From JAGXLC01 sp964585385 (lineage in GTDB: Bacteria; Bacteroidota; Bacteroidia; Bacteroidales; UBA12077), in contig CAZPDP010000003.1 of NCBI GenBank assembly GCA_964585385.1, positions 1 through 64,000 on the forward strand: DNA of 64,000 nucleotides, read 5' to 3'. This document shows positions 54,724-64,000 of this stretch, piece by piece (position 1 is the first letter of the stretch; each line of letters opens with the position of its first letter). The translations under genes and the position numbers were made by a program. The notes beneath the pieces were generated by a model. It made no database searches and was not told where the DNA came from. It worked only from the letters and a program-made list of their open reading frames with translations.

Positions 54724-56835
54724 ATGAAATATCAAAAACATCTTTTTAAGTTATTAATCCTATTCCTGGTTTTTTCTTTTCAGAACCAGGTTTCTTATGC
54801 GCAAGCTAATCCAGAGGGGCACTGGGAAGGAGAAATAGAAATCCCCGGTCAATCCCTGGAAATACAAATTGATCTTAAAACAGACAACAACAAGCTAAGC
54901 GGAACAATATCCATCCCGGCACAAAATGTAAAAAACCACCAGCTTGACCAGATCAGAAAAAATGAGGATTCCTTGAAATTCAGAATACCTGGAGTAGCAG
55001 GTAGTCCACAATTCGAAGGACAATTCTCAGATGAAGGCAACACCCTTTCCGGTGATTTCAAACAATCGGGTCAGGCCTTCCCATTCAAACTTACACGAAT
55101 GGACAACCCTGTGGCTAAAGCAAAAAAAGCCCTCGAAGGATTCGACACCCTGGCAACAAAAGGTTTGAAAGACTGGAAAGTGCCAGGTATGGGAATAGCT
55201 GTAGTCTATAAGGATGAATTGGTACTATCAAAAGGATATGGCAAAAGAGACATGGAAAACGAACGGCCGGTAACTGAAAATACGTTATTCGCTATCGGCT
55301 CTTCCACCAAAGCTTTTACCACATTTACTCTTTCCACCCTGGCCAGTGAAGGCAAGCTCGAATGGAACAAGCCGGTCATTAATTATCTTCCCGGATTCAG
55401 AATGCATGACCCGGTTGTAACCAGGAAAATAACACCCATGGATTTAGTCACACACCGGTCAGGTCTGCCCAGGCATGATTTGGTTTGGTACGGCAACCAG
55501 GATGTCAGCCGGGAAGAACTTGTGGAACGTGTAAGATACTTGCCCCTGAGCGCAGACTTACGGGAAAAATTTCAATACAACAACCTCATGTATCTTACGG
55601 CAGGATACCTGACAGAGCAGCTTACAGGGAAAACCTGGGAAGAAGCCGTGAGAGACAGAATTCTTAATCCCCTTGAAATGGAAAGAACCAATTTCTCGGT
55701 ATCCGAATCACAAGAAGATGAAGATCATGCAAAAGGGTACAAAGAAGAGGACGATGAAATCAAGCCCATACCTTTCAGGTCCATCAATGTAATGGGTCCT
55801 GCAGGTTCCATCAATTCAAGTGTTGAAGAAATGAGCCACTGGATGAAGGTGCAGTTGAACAGCGGCAAATACAATGGAAAATCCTTAGTTTCTCCAGCTA
55901 TGATTGAGAATATGCATCAACCCCAGATGGTCCTGAACAGTTCTTCCCAGCATAAGGAAATTTCGGATCCTGCCTATGGTATGGGTTGGTTTATAGACAA
56001 TTACAGGGGCCATAAAAGGGTCAGCCATGGCGGCAACATTGATGGTTTCTCTGCATTGGTTACTTTGTTCCCCAATGATGACCTGGGTATTGTCATTCTG
56101 ACTAACAAAAACGGAACCTCTCTGCCCTCTGTTTTAACAAAGCATATAGCTGACAAAGTGCTGGAACTGGAATCAATTAACTGGTACAGTGATGCACTGG
56201 AAAGCCTGAAAAAAGGAAAACAAGCCTCCCGGGAAGCACAAAAGAAGAAGGAGGCCACACGAAAAGAAGGTACTTCCACTTCCCATGAGCTGGAAAGTTA
56301 TGCCGGTACCTATGAGCACCCGGGATATGGTGGGATTACTGTTCAGAAAGATGGCAAGCAATTGAGCTTTACTTACCATGACATTAAAACACCTCTTCAG
56401 CATTGGCACTATGATGTTTTCAACGGGAAGAAAGCTGAGGATCCTGTATTCCAGGATATGAAACTGCAGTTCAAAAGCAACCTGGATGGATATATCGATG
56501 AAGTCAGCATTCCCCTTGAATCAAGTGTGGATCCAATAACATTTACAAAGCAACCGGATGAACGTTTTTCAGACGCATCCTATCTGGAAAAATTCACTGG
56601 AAAATATTTTCTGGTGAATGATACAATCAGGGTAACGCTTGCAGGGAATCATTTGCAAATGAAAGTACCAGGTCAACCGCAGTATACGTTGGTTCCGGCT
56701 TTGGGGAACAGATTTAAACTTAAAGAATATACCATAATTAGCATTAGTTTCCGGATGAACGACCAGGGTAAACCTATAGAACTGATATCCGACCAGCCCA
56801 ATGGCCGGTTTGTTGCCAAGCGGGTGGATGAATAA
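54724..56835 (+). CDS. Secreted serine hydrolase, beta-lactamase fold with extra domains
   Basis: A 703-residue exported protein (signal to about residue 27, SYAQA). Residues 28-125 form a small beta domain (GHWEGEIEIPGQSLEIQIDL...) seen in many Bacteroidota hydrolases. The class C beta-lactamase/penicillin-binding fold follows (about 135-480), with SxxK at Ser193-Lys196 (GSSTK), YxN at Tyr285-Asn287, and HGG near residue 437. The C-terminal 200 residues contain a DUF3471-like beta region. Such enzymes are esterases or D-amino-acid peptidases more often than true beta-lactamases. It is divergent from the efflux operon and ends at its own terminator. Confidence 0.9.
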   Translation: MKYQKHLFKLLILFLVFSFQNQVSYAQANPEGHWEGEIEIPGQSLEIQIDLKTDNNKLSGTISIPAQNVKNHQLDQIRKNEDSLKFRIPGVAGSPQFEGQFSDEGNTLSGDFKQSGQAFPFKLTRMDNPVAKAKKALEGFDTLATKGLKDWKVPGMGIAVVYKDELVLSKGYGKRDMENERPVTENTLFAIGSSTKAFTTFTLSTLASEGKLEWNKPVINYLPGFRMHDPVVTRKITPMDLVTHRSGLPRHDLVWYGNQDVSREELVERVRYLPLSADLREKFQYNNLMYLTAGYLTEQLTGKTWEEAVRDRILNPLEMERTNFSVSESQEDEDHAKGYKEEDDEIKPIPFRSINVMGPAGSINSSVEEMSHWMKVQLNSGKYNGKSLVSPAMIENMHQPQMVLNSSSQHKEISDPAYGMGWFIDNYRGHKRVSHGGNIDGFSALVTLFPNDDLGIVILTNKNGTSLPSVLTKHIADKVLELESINWYSDALESLKKGKQASREAQKKKEATRKEGTSTSHELESYAGTYEHPGYGGITVQKDGKQLSFTYHDIKTPLQHWHYDVFNGKKAEDPVFQDMKLQFKSNLDGYIDEVSIPLESSVDPITFTKQPDERFSDASYLEKFTGKYFLVNDTIRVTLAGNHLQMKVPGQPQYTLVPALGNRFKLKEYTIISISFRMNDQGKPIELISDQPNGRFVAKRVDE

Positions 56836-56846
56836 ATAGATTATAG

Positions 56847-56885
56847 AGGGAAGGCAAAGGGTTATGCTTTCCCTTTTCTTTTTTG
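56847..56885 (+). terminator. Terminator of the serine hydrolase gene
   Basis: AGGGAAGGCA (56847-56856) and TGCTTTCCCT (56865-56874) pair with one wobble and are followed by a T-rich run. Confidence 0.85.
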
Positions 56886-56887
56886 TG

Positions 56888-56935
56888 GACGGAGACAGGA
56901 ATAATTCCTGAATTATTCGGGTTAAAATCAGAATT
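56888..56935. repeat. GAATAATTC hairpin repeat, copy 2
   Basis: GAATAATTC-CT-GAATTATTC, flanked by CGGAGACAG and CGGGTTA. It is the same element as at 41.6 kb but without the 24-nt insert in the loop. Confidence 0.65.
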
Positions 56936-57148
56936 ATTACGTTAATACTAATATTTTTTTGACGCTATTATTAAACCCATCCTTTTACTTTACAGGTAGT
57001 TATTTGCTAATTTTTCTCTCATTTCAGGCGATTGTTTTTTAGATCGTTACTTGCACCCCCTTTAGATTTTCGGTATCTTGAAAAAATAATCATAATTTCC
57101 CTCTATCGGGGGATAAATGATATTGATACGGTCTATATTTTTGTTTGT

Positions 57149-57769
57149 ATGAATAAAACAAAAAGAATTGTTGTCATTGATGACCATACACTTTTCCTGA
57201 AAGGTTTATACGGTATTCTTTCCACAGAATTTGTCAATTCAGATATAAAGTGTTTTGAAAGTATTAACGATTGTAAAAGGAATAACATAGATTTTAATAT
57301 AATCGATTTGTTTATAAGCGATATTGAACTGCCCGGTGAAGATATCTTTGTTTTTCTTGAACTGACTAAGAAAAATCATCCTGAATTGCCTGTTCTTGTT
57401 CTCACAATGCATAAAAAGTTATCGGTTATCAGAAAATGTAAAAACCTGGAAATTTCAGGCTATTTATTAAAAGATGACGACGACCTCTTTACTGAAGCCC
57501 TTCATGAGGTAATAATCGGTAAAAAGTTTTATTCACCCCGTATTGAAAAACTATACCGACTTTATTCAGAGCAGTTGAATTCATTATCACCCCGTGAAGA
57601 AGAAATATTAAAAATGATAAGCCAGGGATTTTCCAATCAGGAAATGGCAGCTACCTTGTTTGTCAGCGTGGAGACAGTAAAATCCCATAAAAAAAATATC
57701 AAACTAAAACTTGGTCTTACTGAATTAAGTGATCTGGTTCAATATGCCCAGGATAATTATCTGATATGA
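57149..57769 (+). CDS. LuxR-type response regulator
   Basis: A 206-residue DNA-binding response regulator. The receiver domain has the acidic pair in VVIDDH (11-12), phospho-acceptor Asp58 (FISDIELPG), a Thr in VLTMH and Lys in LLKDDD. The C-terminal helix-turn-helix of the NarL/FixJ class reads LSPREEEILKMISQGFSNQEMAATLFVSVETVKSHKKNI. Its last codons overlap the start of the sensor kinase gene by 4 bp (ATGA), so the two are translationally coupled. The ATG at 57149 begins the conserved fold; the longer frame to 57032 is untypical. The target genes are unknown; the neighbouring surface protein is a candidate. Confidence 0.92.
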   Translation: MNKTKRIVVIDDHTLFLKGLYGILSTEFVNSDIKCFESINDCKRNNIDFNIIDLFISDIELPGEDIFVFLELTKKNHPELPVLVLTMHKKLSVIRKCKNLEISGYLLKDDDDLFTEALHEVIIGKKFYSPRIEKLYRLYSEQLNSLSPREEEILKMISQGFSNQEMAATLFVSVETVKSHKKNIKLKLGLTELSDLVQYAQDNYLI

Positions 57770-59592
57770 GATATATTTTTCTGATAGCCTTTTTCTTTAT
57801 TTTTTCATTTGTTCATGCAGATGAAGTTATTTTAAATGCAAAGAAGGAATTCCAACCCCTTCCTCTTTATTCATATACCTATAATGATGTTTCGGATACT
57901 GCTGAATTGAGTGATGTAATGCATGCAAAATGGAATCCTCCAGCAGAGGATGGCTTAAATTTTGGAATTGCCACCCATCCCAAATGGTTGAAAATTAATT
58001 TGGTAAATACAGATTCAGTGCATTTACCCCGGTACATTTTTATTCCCTACCACCATATTAATTATGTTGATGCCTACCTGGTGCAGGAGGATTCAGTCAT
58101 ACAGCACCTGGCTACTGGTACAGCAAGACCCTATCAAAATAAACCCACATTATCCAGGGGGTACCCAATTAAACTGAACATGAAACCCGGACAGCGCATT
58201 TCCGTTTTTATAAGGCTTGATCACCGGAATTTGCCCCTGAGAGCAAGCCTGTTTTTGCTTTCCGAAGAGAATATGCAGAAATCCATAAGATCGTTTGAGG
58301 GACTTATGTGGTTCTGGAAAGGAGTAATTGCCACTGCAGCGCTTTTGGCACTGGTTACTTTCATGTTTGTACGTACCAGGCTTTTTCTCTACTATGGTAT
58401 TTTATTGATTGGGATCGTCTTATTTGTAGGACTAGAGATTGGCGATTATTTTCAGTTTTTTGAAGTAGATCCGAGAAATACAATTATAGACATCAAACAC
58501 CTGGGCAATATTCTTGTAATTTTTGCCTTTCCTATGTTTGTCAATGAATTATCCCCGGTAAGGGAGCTGCATCCGCGCCTGTGGAAATGGACGATGTTTC
58601 TGATTATCCCATTTATATTTTTGTTTTTGCTTGTTCTTATTGATCCTATGAAGGACACCATTCTTTTGTTTGTCATTACCAATTATGCCATTTATATCTC
58701 CGCCCTGATTTTCTTTATGCAACTGGTTTTTCTCTCAAGCGCTGCCATACAGAAGAGAAAGAACGCTTTGCTCCTGGTTATAATCTATACCATTTATGTT
58801 GCCATATTCTTTATAACCAATAGCCTGCCTAACCTGGGCATTATCAGTGACGAATCGGTTAATGTTTATGCCATCCTTCTTATCAGTTCTATAATGGAAG
58901 TTTTAACATTTCTCATCCTTATTGCACGGGAGACATTTCAAATTTACAGGGAGCGTGCTCACTTAATGGAACAGCGAAGAAATCATCAAAGAAATTTATT
59001 GCTTGCAACAGTTGACAGCCAGGAAAGAGAGCGTAACAAGGTTGGCAGGGAACTGCATGATATGGTGGGTGCCAATATGGCCGTGATTAAACAGAAAGTG
59101 GACAAACAGAATAAAGAACTAAGGAATATTCTGCACAATACCATTGAAGTTATTCGAAATCTTAGCCATGGCCTTATGACCCCGCATGTAAAGCACGAAG
59201 AATTTGCAGATGAAATTAGTGAATTGTGCATTCTCTCCTCAACAGAAAATCTCGTGGTTCGAAGCTTCTTTCATAACTGGGAGGAAATTAGTATAAACAA
59301 AGAAACAGCCACCCATCTATACAGGGTTGTACAGGAACTACTGCAAAATGCCATCAAGCACAGCCAGGCCAACAGAATTTATATTCAGTTCCTTGTGGAA
59401 GAAAATAAGTTAATTCTGATGTATGATGACAATGGAGTAGGGTTTTCTACCAATGCCCAAATCAGAAAAGGCATTGGCCTGATGAATATTGAAAGTCGCG
59501 TAAAGCTTCTGAATGGAGCTATTGATTACCATAACAAACCTGACACACAAGGTGTCTCCATCATGATGGAATTTCCCGAATTCCCGAATTAA
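57766..59592 (+). CDS. 7TMR-DISM sensor histidine kinase
   Basis: A 608-residue sensor. The signal peptide (to about residue 19) is followed by an extracytoplasmic 7TMR-DISMED2-like beta domain (about 20-175; WLKINLVNTDSVHLPRYIFIPYHHINYVDAYL). Then come seven membrane helices of the 7TMR-DISM type (about 185-390). The cytoplasmic part is a HisKA_3 domain with His431 (ERERNKVGRELHDMVGANMA) and an ATPase domain with DNGVGF and GIGLMNIESRVKLL. DISMED2 domains are expected to bind carbohydrate-like ligands. It is co-translated with the response regulator, a complete two-component system. Confidence 0.92.
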   Translation: MRYIFLIAFFFIFSFVHADEVILNAKKEFQPLPLYSYTYNDVSDTAELSDVMHAKWNPPAEDGLNFGIATHPKWLKINLVNTDSVHLPRYIFIPYHHINYVDAYLVQEDSVIQHLATGTARPYQNKPTLSRGYPIKLNMKPGQRISVFIRLDHRNLPLRASLFLLSEENMQKSIRSFEGLMWFWKGVIATAALLALVTFMFVRTRLFLYYGILLIGIVLFVGLEIGDYFQFFEVDPRNTIIDIKHLGNILVIFAFPMFVNELSPVRELHPRLWKWTMFLIIPFIFLFLLVLIDPMKDTILLFVITNYAIYISALIFFMQLVFLSSAAIQKRKNALLLVIIYTIYVAIFFITNSLPNLGIISDESVNVYAILLISSIMEVLTFLILIARETFQIYRERAHLMEQRRNHQRNLLLATVDSQERERNKVGRELHDMVGANMAVIKQKVDKQNKELRNILHNTIEVIRNLSHGLMTPHVKHEEFADEISELCILSSTENLVVRSFFHNWEEISINKETATHLYRVVQELLQNAIKHSQANRIYIQFLVEENKLILMYDDNGVGFSTNAQIRKGIGLMNIESRVKLLNGAIDYHNKPDTQGVSIMMEFPEFPN

Positions 59593-59754
59593 AGTTCCCG
59601 GTTTTCCTCTTCTCTACTGAATTTCTGAAGCAATTAATTGTGGTTCAGCAAAAATCCCTCTTTCGGGGGATGTGGCACAATTCTTTTTTTCAGACTTTTG
59701 AATAAAGGTTTTTAAGACCATTATTTTAAGATTATAATTTAAAAATATTCTGTT

Positions 59755-62700
59755 ATGAGAACGTCTACTTTGATTTTTTTGATTCTATTATTAACCATAA
59801 AGGTTTATTCACAGGAAATAACTGTATGGTATGGAAATACCGGCTTGACATCTGGAGCTACTTTAGATTTGGGTGAAATAGCTGTTGATGATGAAGTCTT
59901 AAATTATTTTATGATCGAAAATTCCGATGGGTTGAACAATCTTACGATGAATTCCACTAACGCGGTAACGCTCACAGGAACCCATGCCGGCCTATTTGCC
60001 GTTAGTGCTGATTCTTCAGGTTATGCTATTCCACCCAATGACACGATCGCTTTCGATTTGGTTTTTAGCGCAGCAACAACAGGAACGAAAACAGCAACAC
60101 TTAATATTGATACGGATGATGCTGATGAGGATCCGTTTATCATTAACCTGACAGTTGATGTTGTTGAAAAAACAACCTGTACTATCCCTGGCGGGGGTAT
60201 GGAATCCTTTTACAAAGGGTCGTTTGCAAGTACGGAAATATTTGGTGACGGTTCGATAATTGATGTCTATACATACATGGCACCCACCGGATGGTCTTCG
60301 GTTTCAGGCGCTCTTTTTGCCGAGTTTGGTATTGAACCCTATATTGATACCACTTCTGATGTACATTCCGGGTCGATGGCAATTGAAATCGGGAATGACG
60401 GTTCTCGCTATGGGGACTTAACTACATCCATTTATTGTAGCAATCAGCCTGATACTTTAGCCGGATATTTTAAATTTAATGGAGCTGCAACAGACACCGC
60501 TATAATAACAATTACTTCCGGAGGGAAAGCCTCCTCTGAAGCCGGCAATACTGATACATTATTGATAACTTCGGATGTCTCAGTTTATGAACGTTTTGCT
60601 ATTGAAATACCTTACAATGAAAACTCTGTTGACACGTTGTCTGTGACATTGCAAGTAACCGGGAACAGCACAAATCAGCTTATAATTGATGACTTCGGTT
60701 TCGCCAATGCAGCAACTCCTCTCACTCTTATTAGCAATAGTCCTGTTTCCAATGCAAGTAATGTGCCGGCTAACAGTGATATAACTCTAACCTTTAATGA
60801 GAATGTGGATGGGGCAACGGTTAATGATTCAAGCATTATAGTAAAAGGTAATTTAACGGGTAGTTATGATGGTTCTTTCAGCGGTGGAGGCACAGACGTT
60901 ATTACATTCGACCCGGTATATGAATTCAAACCCGGGGAAGTTATTACTGTAAAGTTAAATAATGAAGTGAAAAGCACAAGCGGCAGTGAAGTTCTTGATA
61001 CAAGCTTTCAGTTTTTCGTCAGGACAGGAGCAGGAGCAGGAACATTTTCAAAGATTCCTAATCCAATAAGTCAACAGAACGCCAACTCAGTCCATTCTGT
61101 TGACTTTGATAAAGATAACGACATGGATGTTATTGGTGCCTTTGATGATCATATCTCCTGGTATGAAAATGATGGGAGCAATAATCCTGGCTTTACAGAG
61201 CATCTAATTAAAACTTTATCTTTTGATCACGGGGAATCTGTTTTTGCCACAGATTTGGACAATGATGGTGACCTGGATGCTATAGCGGCGTATGGCGATA
61301 TTATTGAATGGTATGAAAATGATGGTAACCAGAATTTTACATCACATACAGTAAGCAATATAGCTTACGAGCCACAATCCATATATGCTGCTGATATTGA
61401 CAGGGATGGCGATGTGGATATATTGAGCGGTGCTTATGATAACGACAGGGTTTTCTGGTATGAAAATGATGGTAATGAAAATCCTTCTTTCACAACTCAT
61501 ATTATTACAAACAACAATTCATACAGTGGAACGCAATCTGTTTACGCAGAAGATATGGACAACGATGGGGATATGGATGTGTTAAGTGCTTCATGGTATG
61601 AAGGCAAAATAGCCTGGTACGAATTCAGTTCTTCTTCTTTTGGTTCGAAAAAGACAATCAGTGACAGTGCTAATACAGCAGAATCAGTCTTTGCAATAGA
61701 TTTGGATAACGACGGCGATGTAGATGCATTAAGCGCTTCATACGATAAAGTTGTCTGGTATGAGAACGACGGAAATTCAGAGCCTGCTTTTTCTGAGCAT
61801 TCAATCAGCACCAATATTGATAATGGGCAAAATGTATATTCAGTGGACCTGGATGGTGACGGTGACATGGATGTTATGAGTACCTCATTTTTTGATAATA
61901 AAATTGCCTGGTATGAGAACGATGGCAGTCAAAACTTCACAGAAGATACTATCACTCTGAGTGCAGAGCTGGATCAACCCCTGTTCTCAGCTGATATGGA
62001 CGGGGACGGGGATATGGATATTTTAGGTTCTGCAGCCAACGGTAAACTGGTATGGTATGAACAAGCTCCTTTGTTAAAATTGACAGAAACAACGCCGGCC
62101 AATAATAGCACAAATATATCTGCCGAGACTACAATTACATTCAAATTTGATACAAACATTGATGATCAAACAGTTCATAATGCCAATATTGTAGTAAGAG
62201 GAGAACAAACCGGACTCATTACAGGAAATTATAACGGAGGAGGAAGTTCAGAAATAACCTTCGATTCGGATTCAAGGTTCAAACCCGGAGAAATTGTTAC
62301 AATCAATATTAACGGAAGTCTGGAAGGTACTAACGGGGAAAGATTAAAGACAACAGAAACTATACGATTCAATGTCTCTCCCGACCCCGGCCCGGCTACC
62401 TTTCCTTTAGCAGGTAAGAATTTAGCTTCAAGTAACATAGACTATAAAACCGTTTTTGCTGCTGATTTAAATAGTGATGGAAATACAGATGCATTGAGTG
62501 CCTCTTACACTGGAGACAAAATCATCTGGTATAAAAATAATGGTGACCGTAGTTTTACTGAATACGAAATCAGTTCAAACGTGGATGGCCCGACCTCGGT
62601 TTACGCAGCAGATATGGATAATGATGGTGATATGGATGTGGTAAGCGCATCATTCAATGATGATAAGATTGCATGGTATGAAAATAATGGCAATCTAACA

Positions 62701-64000
62701 CCGGGATTCACTGAGCACACCATCAGTAACACTGCTGACGGGGCTAATTCTGTTTATGTCACAGACCTGGATAGTGATGGTGATATGGATGTGCTGAGTG
62801 CATCAGGCAACGATGATAAGATTGCCTGGTATGAAAACGATGGCAATCAGAATTTCTTAACCCATGAAATAACTGCTAATGCCATAAATGCCCAATCTGT
62901 TTTTGCTTCAGATATTGATAGTGATGGTGACCTGGATGTTCTCAGCGCATCAGGAACAGATGATAAAATTGCCTGGTATGAAAACAATGGCAGCATGACT
63001 TTCACAGAACGTGTAATAACGGAAGATACTGATGGTATATACTCAGGCTCCCAGGGTTTTGCAGACAATGCTCATTCGGTTTACGCCACAGACATGGATA
63101 ATGATGGCGATATGGATGTTTTAAGTGCTTCCCTAAACGATAACAAAATCGCATGGTATAAAAACGATGGAAACCAGAATTTCACAAATGAAACAATCAG
63201 TATTAATGCAGATGGTGCTTATTCTGTTTATGCTTCCGATATGAATGGTGACGGAAATATGGATGTCCTGAGCGCTGCCTACAATGCCGATAAAATTTAC
63301 TGGTATGAAAATGACGGGAATCAAAGTTTTACAGAGCATGTAATAAGCATGAATACTGACAGAGCAGCTTCGGTTTATGCAGCAGATATGGATTCTGATG
63401 GGGATATGGATGTGTTGGGTGCCTCCCAGACAGGTGTGGCAATATACGAACAGGTGGCATTTTTCAATCTTACAGGTACAATACCGGAATCCAATGCAGC
63501 AAGTGTTGATACAAGCAGTAACATCACATTAACAATGGACGAAAATGTGGATGGTTCTACTGTAACAGACTCAAGCATAACAATATTGGGAGAGCAAACC
63601 GGCTATATGCCAGGCATTTATAGTGGTGGAGGTACCTCCTCTGTTACATTTGATGGGACTGATGATTTTAAGCCCGGCGAACGTGTTACAGTATGGCTTG
63701 GCAACGATGTGCGTAGTTTAAACGGAAAATATGCTGCTAAAAAAGAAATATTTCAATTTACAGCTTCCACAGGATCAGGTCCGGGAAAATTCTCCCAGGC
63801 AGCCCATGTGGTAAATTCCAATGCTACCTCGGCAGAATCTGTTTTTGCATGTGACCTGAATTCAGATGGAGATATGGACATCCTGAGTGCTTCTATGGAT
63901 AATAACCAAATAGTATGGTACGAAAATGATGGGAATCAAAATTTCACCAATCATTCAATTGATATTTATGCAAACGGAGCTTCTGATGTATACGCTGCAG
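59755..64000 (+). CDS. Large secreted FG-GAP/VCBS propeller protein (3' end outside window)
   Basis: An open frame from the ATG at 59755 to the window end with no stop, at least 1415 residues. A signal peptide (to about residue 20, VYSQ) leads to an ASH/choice-of-anchor-D-like domain (about 35-125) and a PCMD- or DUF4465-like beta domain (about 145-320). Then come modules: an SbsA-type Ig-like domain (323-420; 775-870; 1236-1340) followed by FG-GAP/VCBS repeats with calcium loops such as DMDNDGDMDV. There are exactly seven such repeats in the first module and seven in the second; a third has begun. Each repeat ends in KIAWYEN(D/N)G. The product is surely exported. A type IX sorting domain at the unseen C-terminus is expected but not shown. 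It follows the kinase gene by 162 bp. Confidence 0.85.
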   Translation, partial: MRTSTLIFLILLLTIKVYSQEITVWYGNTGLTSGATLDLGEIAVDDEVLNYFMIENSDGLNNLTMNSTNAVTLTGTHAGLFAVSADSSGYAIPPNDTIAFDLVFSAATTGTKTATLNIDTDDADEDPFIINLTVDVVEKTTCTIPGGGMESFYKGSFASTEIFGDGSIIDVYTYMAPTGWSSVSGALFAEFGIEPYIDTTSDVHSGSMAIEIGNDGSRYGDLTTSIYCSNQPDTLAGYFKFNGAATDTAIITITSGGKASSEAGNTDTLLITSDVSVYERFAIEIPYNENSVDTLSVTLQVTGNSTNQLIIDDFGFANAATPLTLISNSPVSNASNVPANSDITLTFNENVDGATVNDSSIIVKGNLTGSYDGSFSGGGTDVITFDPVYEFKPGEVITVKLNNEVKSTSGSEVLDTSFQFFVRTGAGAGTFSKIPNPISQQNANSVHSVDFDKDNDMDVIGAFDDHISWYENDGSNNPGFTEHLIKTLSFDHGESVFATDLDNDGDLDAIAAYGDIIEWYENDGNQNFTSHTVSNIAYEPQSIYAADIDRDGDVDILSGAYDNDRVFWYENDGNENPSFTTHIITNNNSYSGTQSVYAEDMDNDGDMDVLSASWYEGKIAWYEFSSSSFGSKKTISDSANTAESVFAIDLDNDGDVDALSASYDKVVWYENDGNSEPAFSEHSISTNIDNGQNVYSVDLDGDGDMDVMSTSFFDNKIAWYENDGSQNFTEDTITLSAELDQPLFSADMDGDGDMDILGSAANGKLVWYEQAPLLKLTETTPANNSTNISAETTITFKFDTNIDDQTVHNANIVVRGEQTGLITGNYNGGGSSEITFDSDSRFKPGEIVTININGSLEGTNGERLKTTETIRFNVSPDPGPATFPLAGKNLASSNIDYKTVFAADLNSDGNTDALSASYTGDKIIWYKNNGDRSFTEYEISSNVDGPTSVYAADMDNDGDMDVVSASFNDDKIAWYENNGNLTPGFTEHTISNTADGANSVYVTDLDSDGDMDVLSASGNDDKIAWYENDGNQNFLTHEITANAINAQSVFASDIDSDGDLDVLSASGTDDKIAWYENNGSMTFTERVITEDTDGIYSGSQGFADNAHSVYATDMDNDGDMDVLSASLNDNKIAWYKNDGNQNFTNETISINADGAYSVYASDMNGDGNMDVLSAAYNADKIYWYENDGNQSFTEHVISMNTDRAASVYAADMDSDGDMDVLGASQTGVAIYEQVAFFNLTGTIPESNAASVDTSSNITLTMDENVDGSTVTDSSITILGEQTGYMPGIYSGGGTSSVTFDGTDDFKPGERVTVWLGNDVRSLNGKYAAKKEIFQFTASTGSGPGKFSQAAHVVNSNATSAESVFACDLNSDGDMDILSASMDNNQIVWYENDGNQNFTNHSIDIYANGASDVYAA

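Noticed and set aside
57032..57148. Longer N-terminus for the response regulator
   Set aside because: The extra 39 residues have no similarity to receiver domains, and the fold starts directly at Met 57149.
61080..63980. Periodic DNA repeats at the right end considered as a CRISPR array or minisatellite
   Set aside because: The periodicity is in protein sequence (FG-GAP repeats of 36-50 residues) with drifted DNA, in one continuous open frame; spacers and repeats of fixed length are absent.

Overview
This window is a chromosomal segment of a member of the Bacteroidota, most likely the order Bacteroidales or a close relative. The evidence is a SusC/SusD nutrient-uptake pair with a companion lipoprotein, an S46 dipeptidyl-peptidase, a 7TMR-DISM sensor kinase, a PorT-type outer-membrane barrel, a TAnnTTTG promoter element in front of the tRNA gene, and AT-rich intergenic DNA with many small palindromic repeats. 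It is one strand of draft assembly: a run of 100 N at 3181-3280 interrupts a subtilisin-like protease gene.

Left part (1-25.7 kb) is mostly housekeeping. It holds a PhoR-like histidine kinase, riboflavin synthase, an extended SDR, the gapped S8 protease, RNase R, a PorT-like barrel, an Mth938-like protein, RNase HI, an S46 peptidase of DPP7 type, RlmN, a membrane-anchored MutS-like ATPase, topoisomerase IV (parE-parC) followed closely by shikimate kinase, a B12-dependent ribonucleotide reductase, GlnRS, dihydroneopterin aldolase, a YfiH/LACC1-type protein and tRNA-Cys(GCA).

Middle part (26-41 kb) is more accessory. It has a hybrid histidine kinase, a polysaccharide flippase, a DUF998 membrane protein, a triple-rhodanese protein with one active-site Cys, and a secreted EEP-fold phosphatase/nuclease. 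A methyltransferase/MocR pair follows, bracketed by a 254-bp REP-like repeat. Then comes a minus-strand susC-susD-lipoprotein operon behind a long leader region with a duplicated motif.

Right part (41.6-64 kb) starts with a ferritin-like protein divergent from an Nramp-fold transporter that lacks the metal-binding signature and sits 7 bp upstream of a fused HyuA/HyuB oxoprolinase. Next are a sigma region-2-only protein, an RND efflux operon (OMF, MFP, RND), a secreted beta-lactamase-fold hydrolase, an overlapping LuxR-type response regulator and 7TMR-DISM kinase, and a very large secreted protein (at least 1415 residues) running off the window. That protein is built as repeated modules of one Ig-like domain plus exactly seven FG-GAP/VCBS repeats, so each module probably forms a seven-bladed calcium-binding propeller.

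The strongest leads for something undescribed are the non-canonical Nramp/oxoprolinase pair, the modular propeller protein next to its two-component system, the duplicated leader upstream of susC, and several families of non-coding palindromic repeats.
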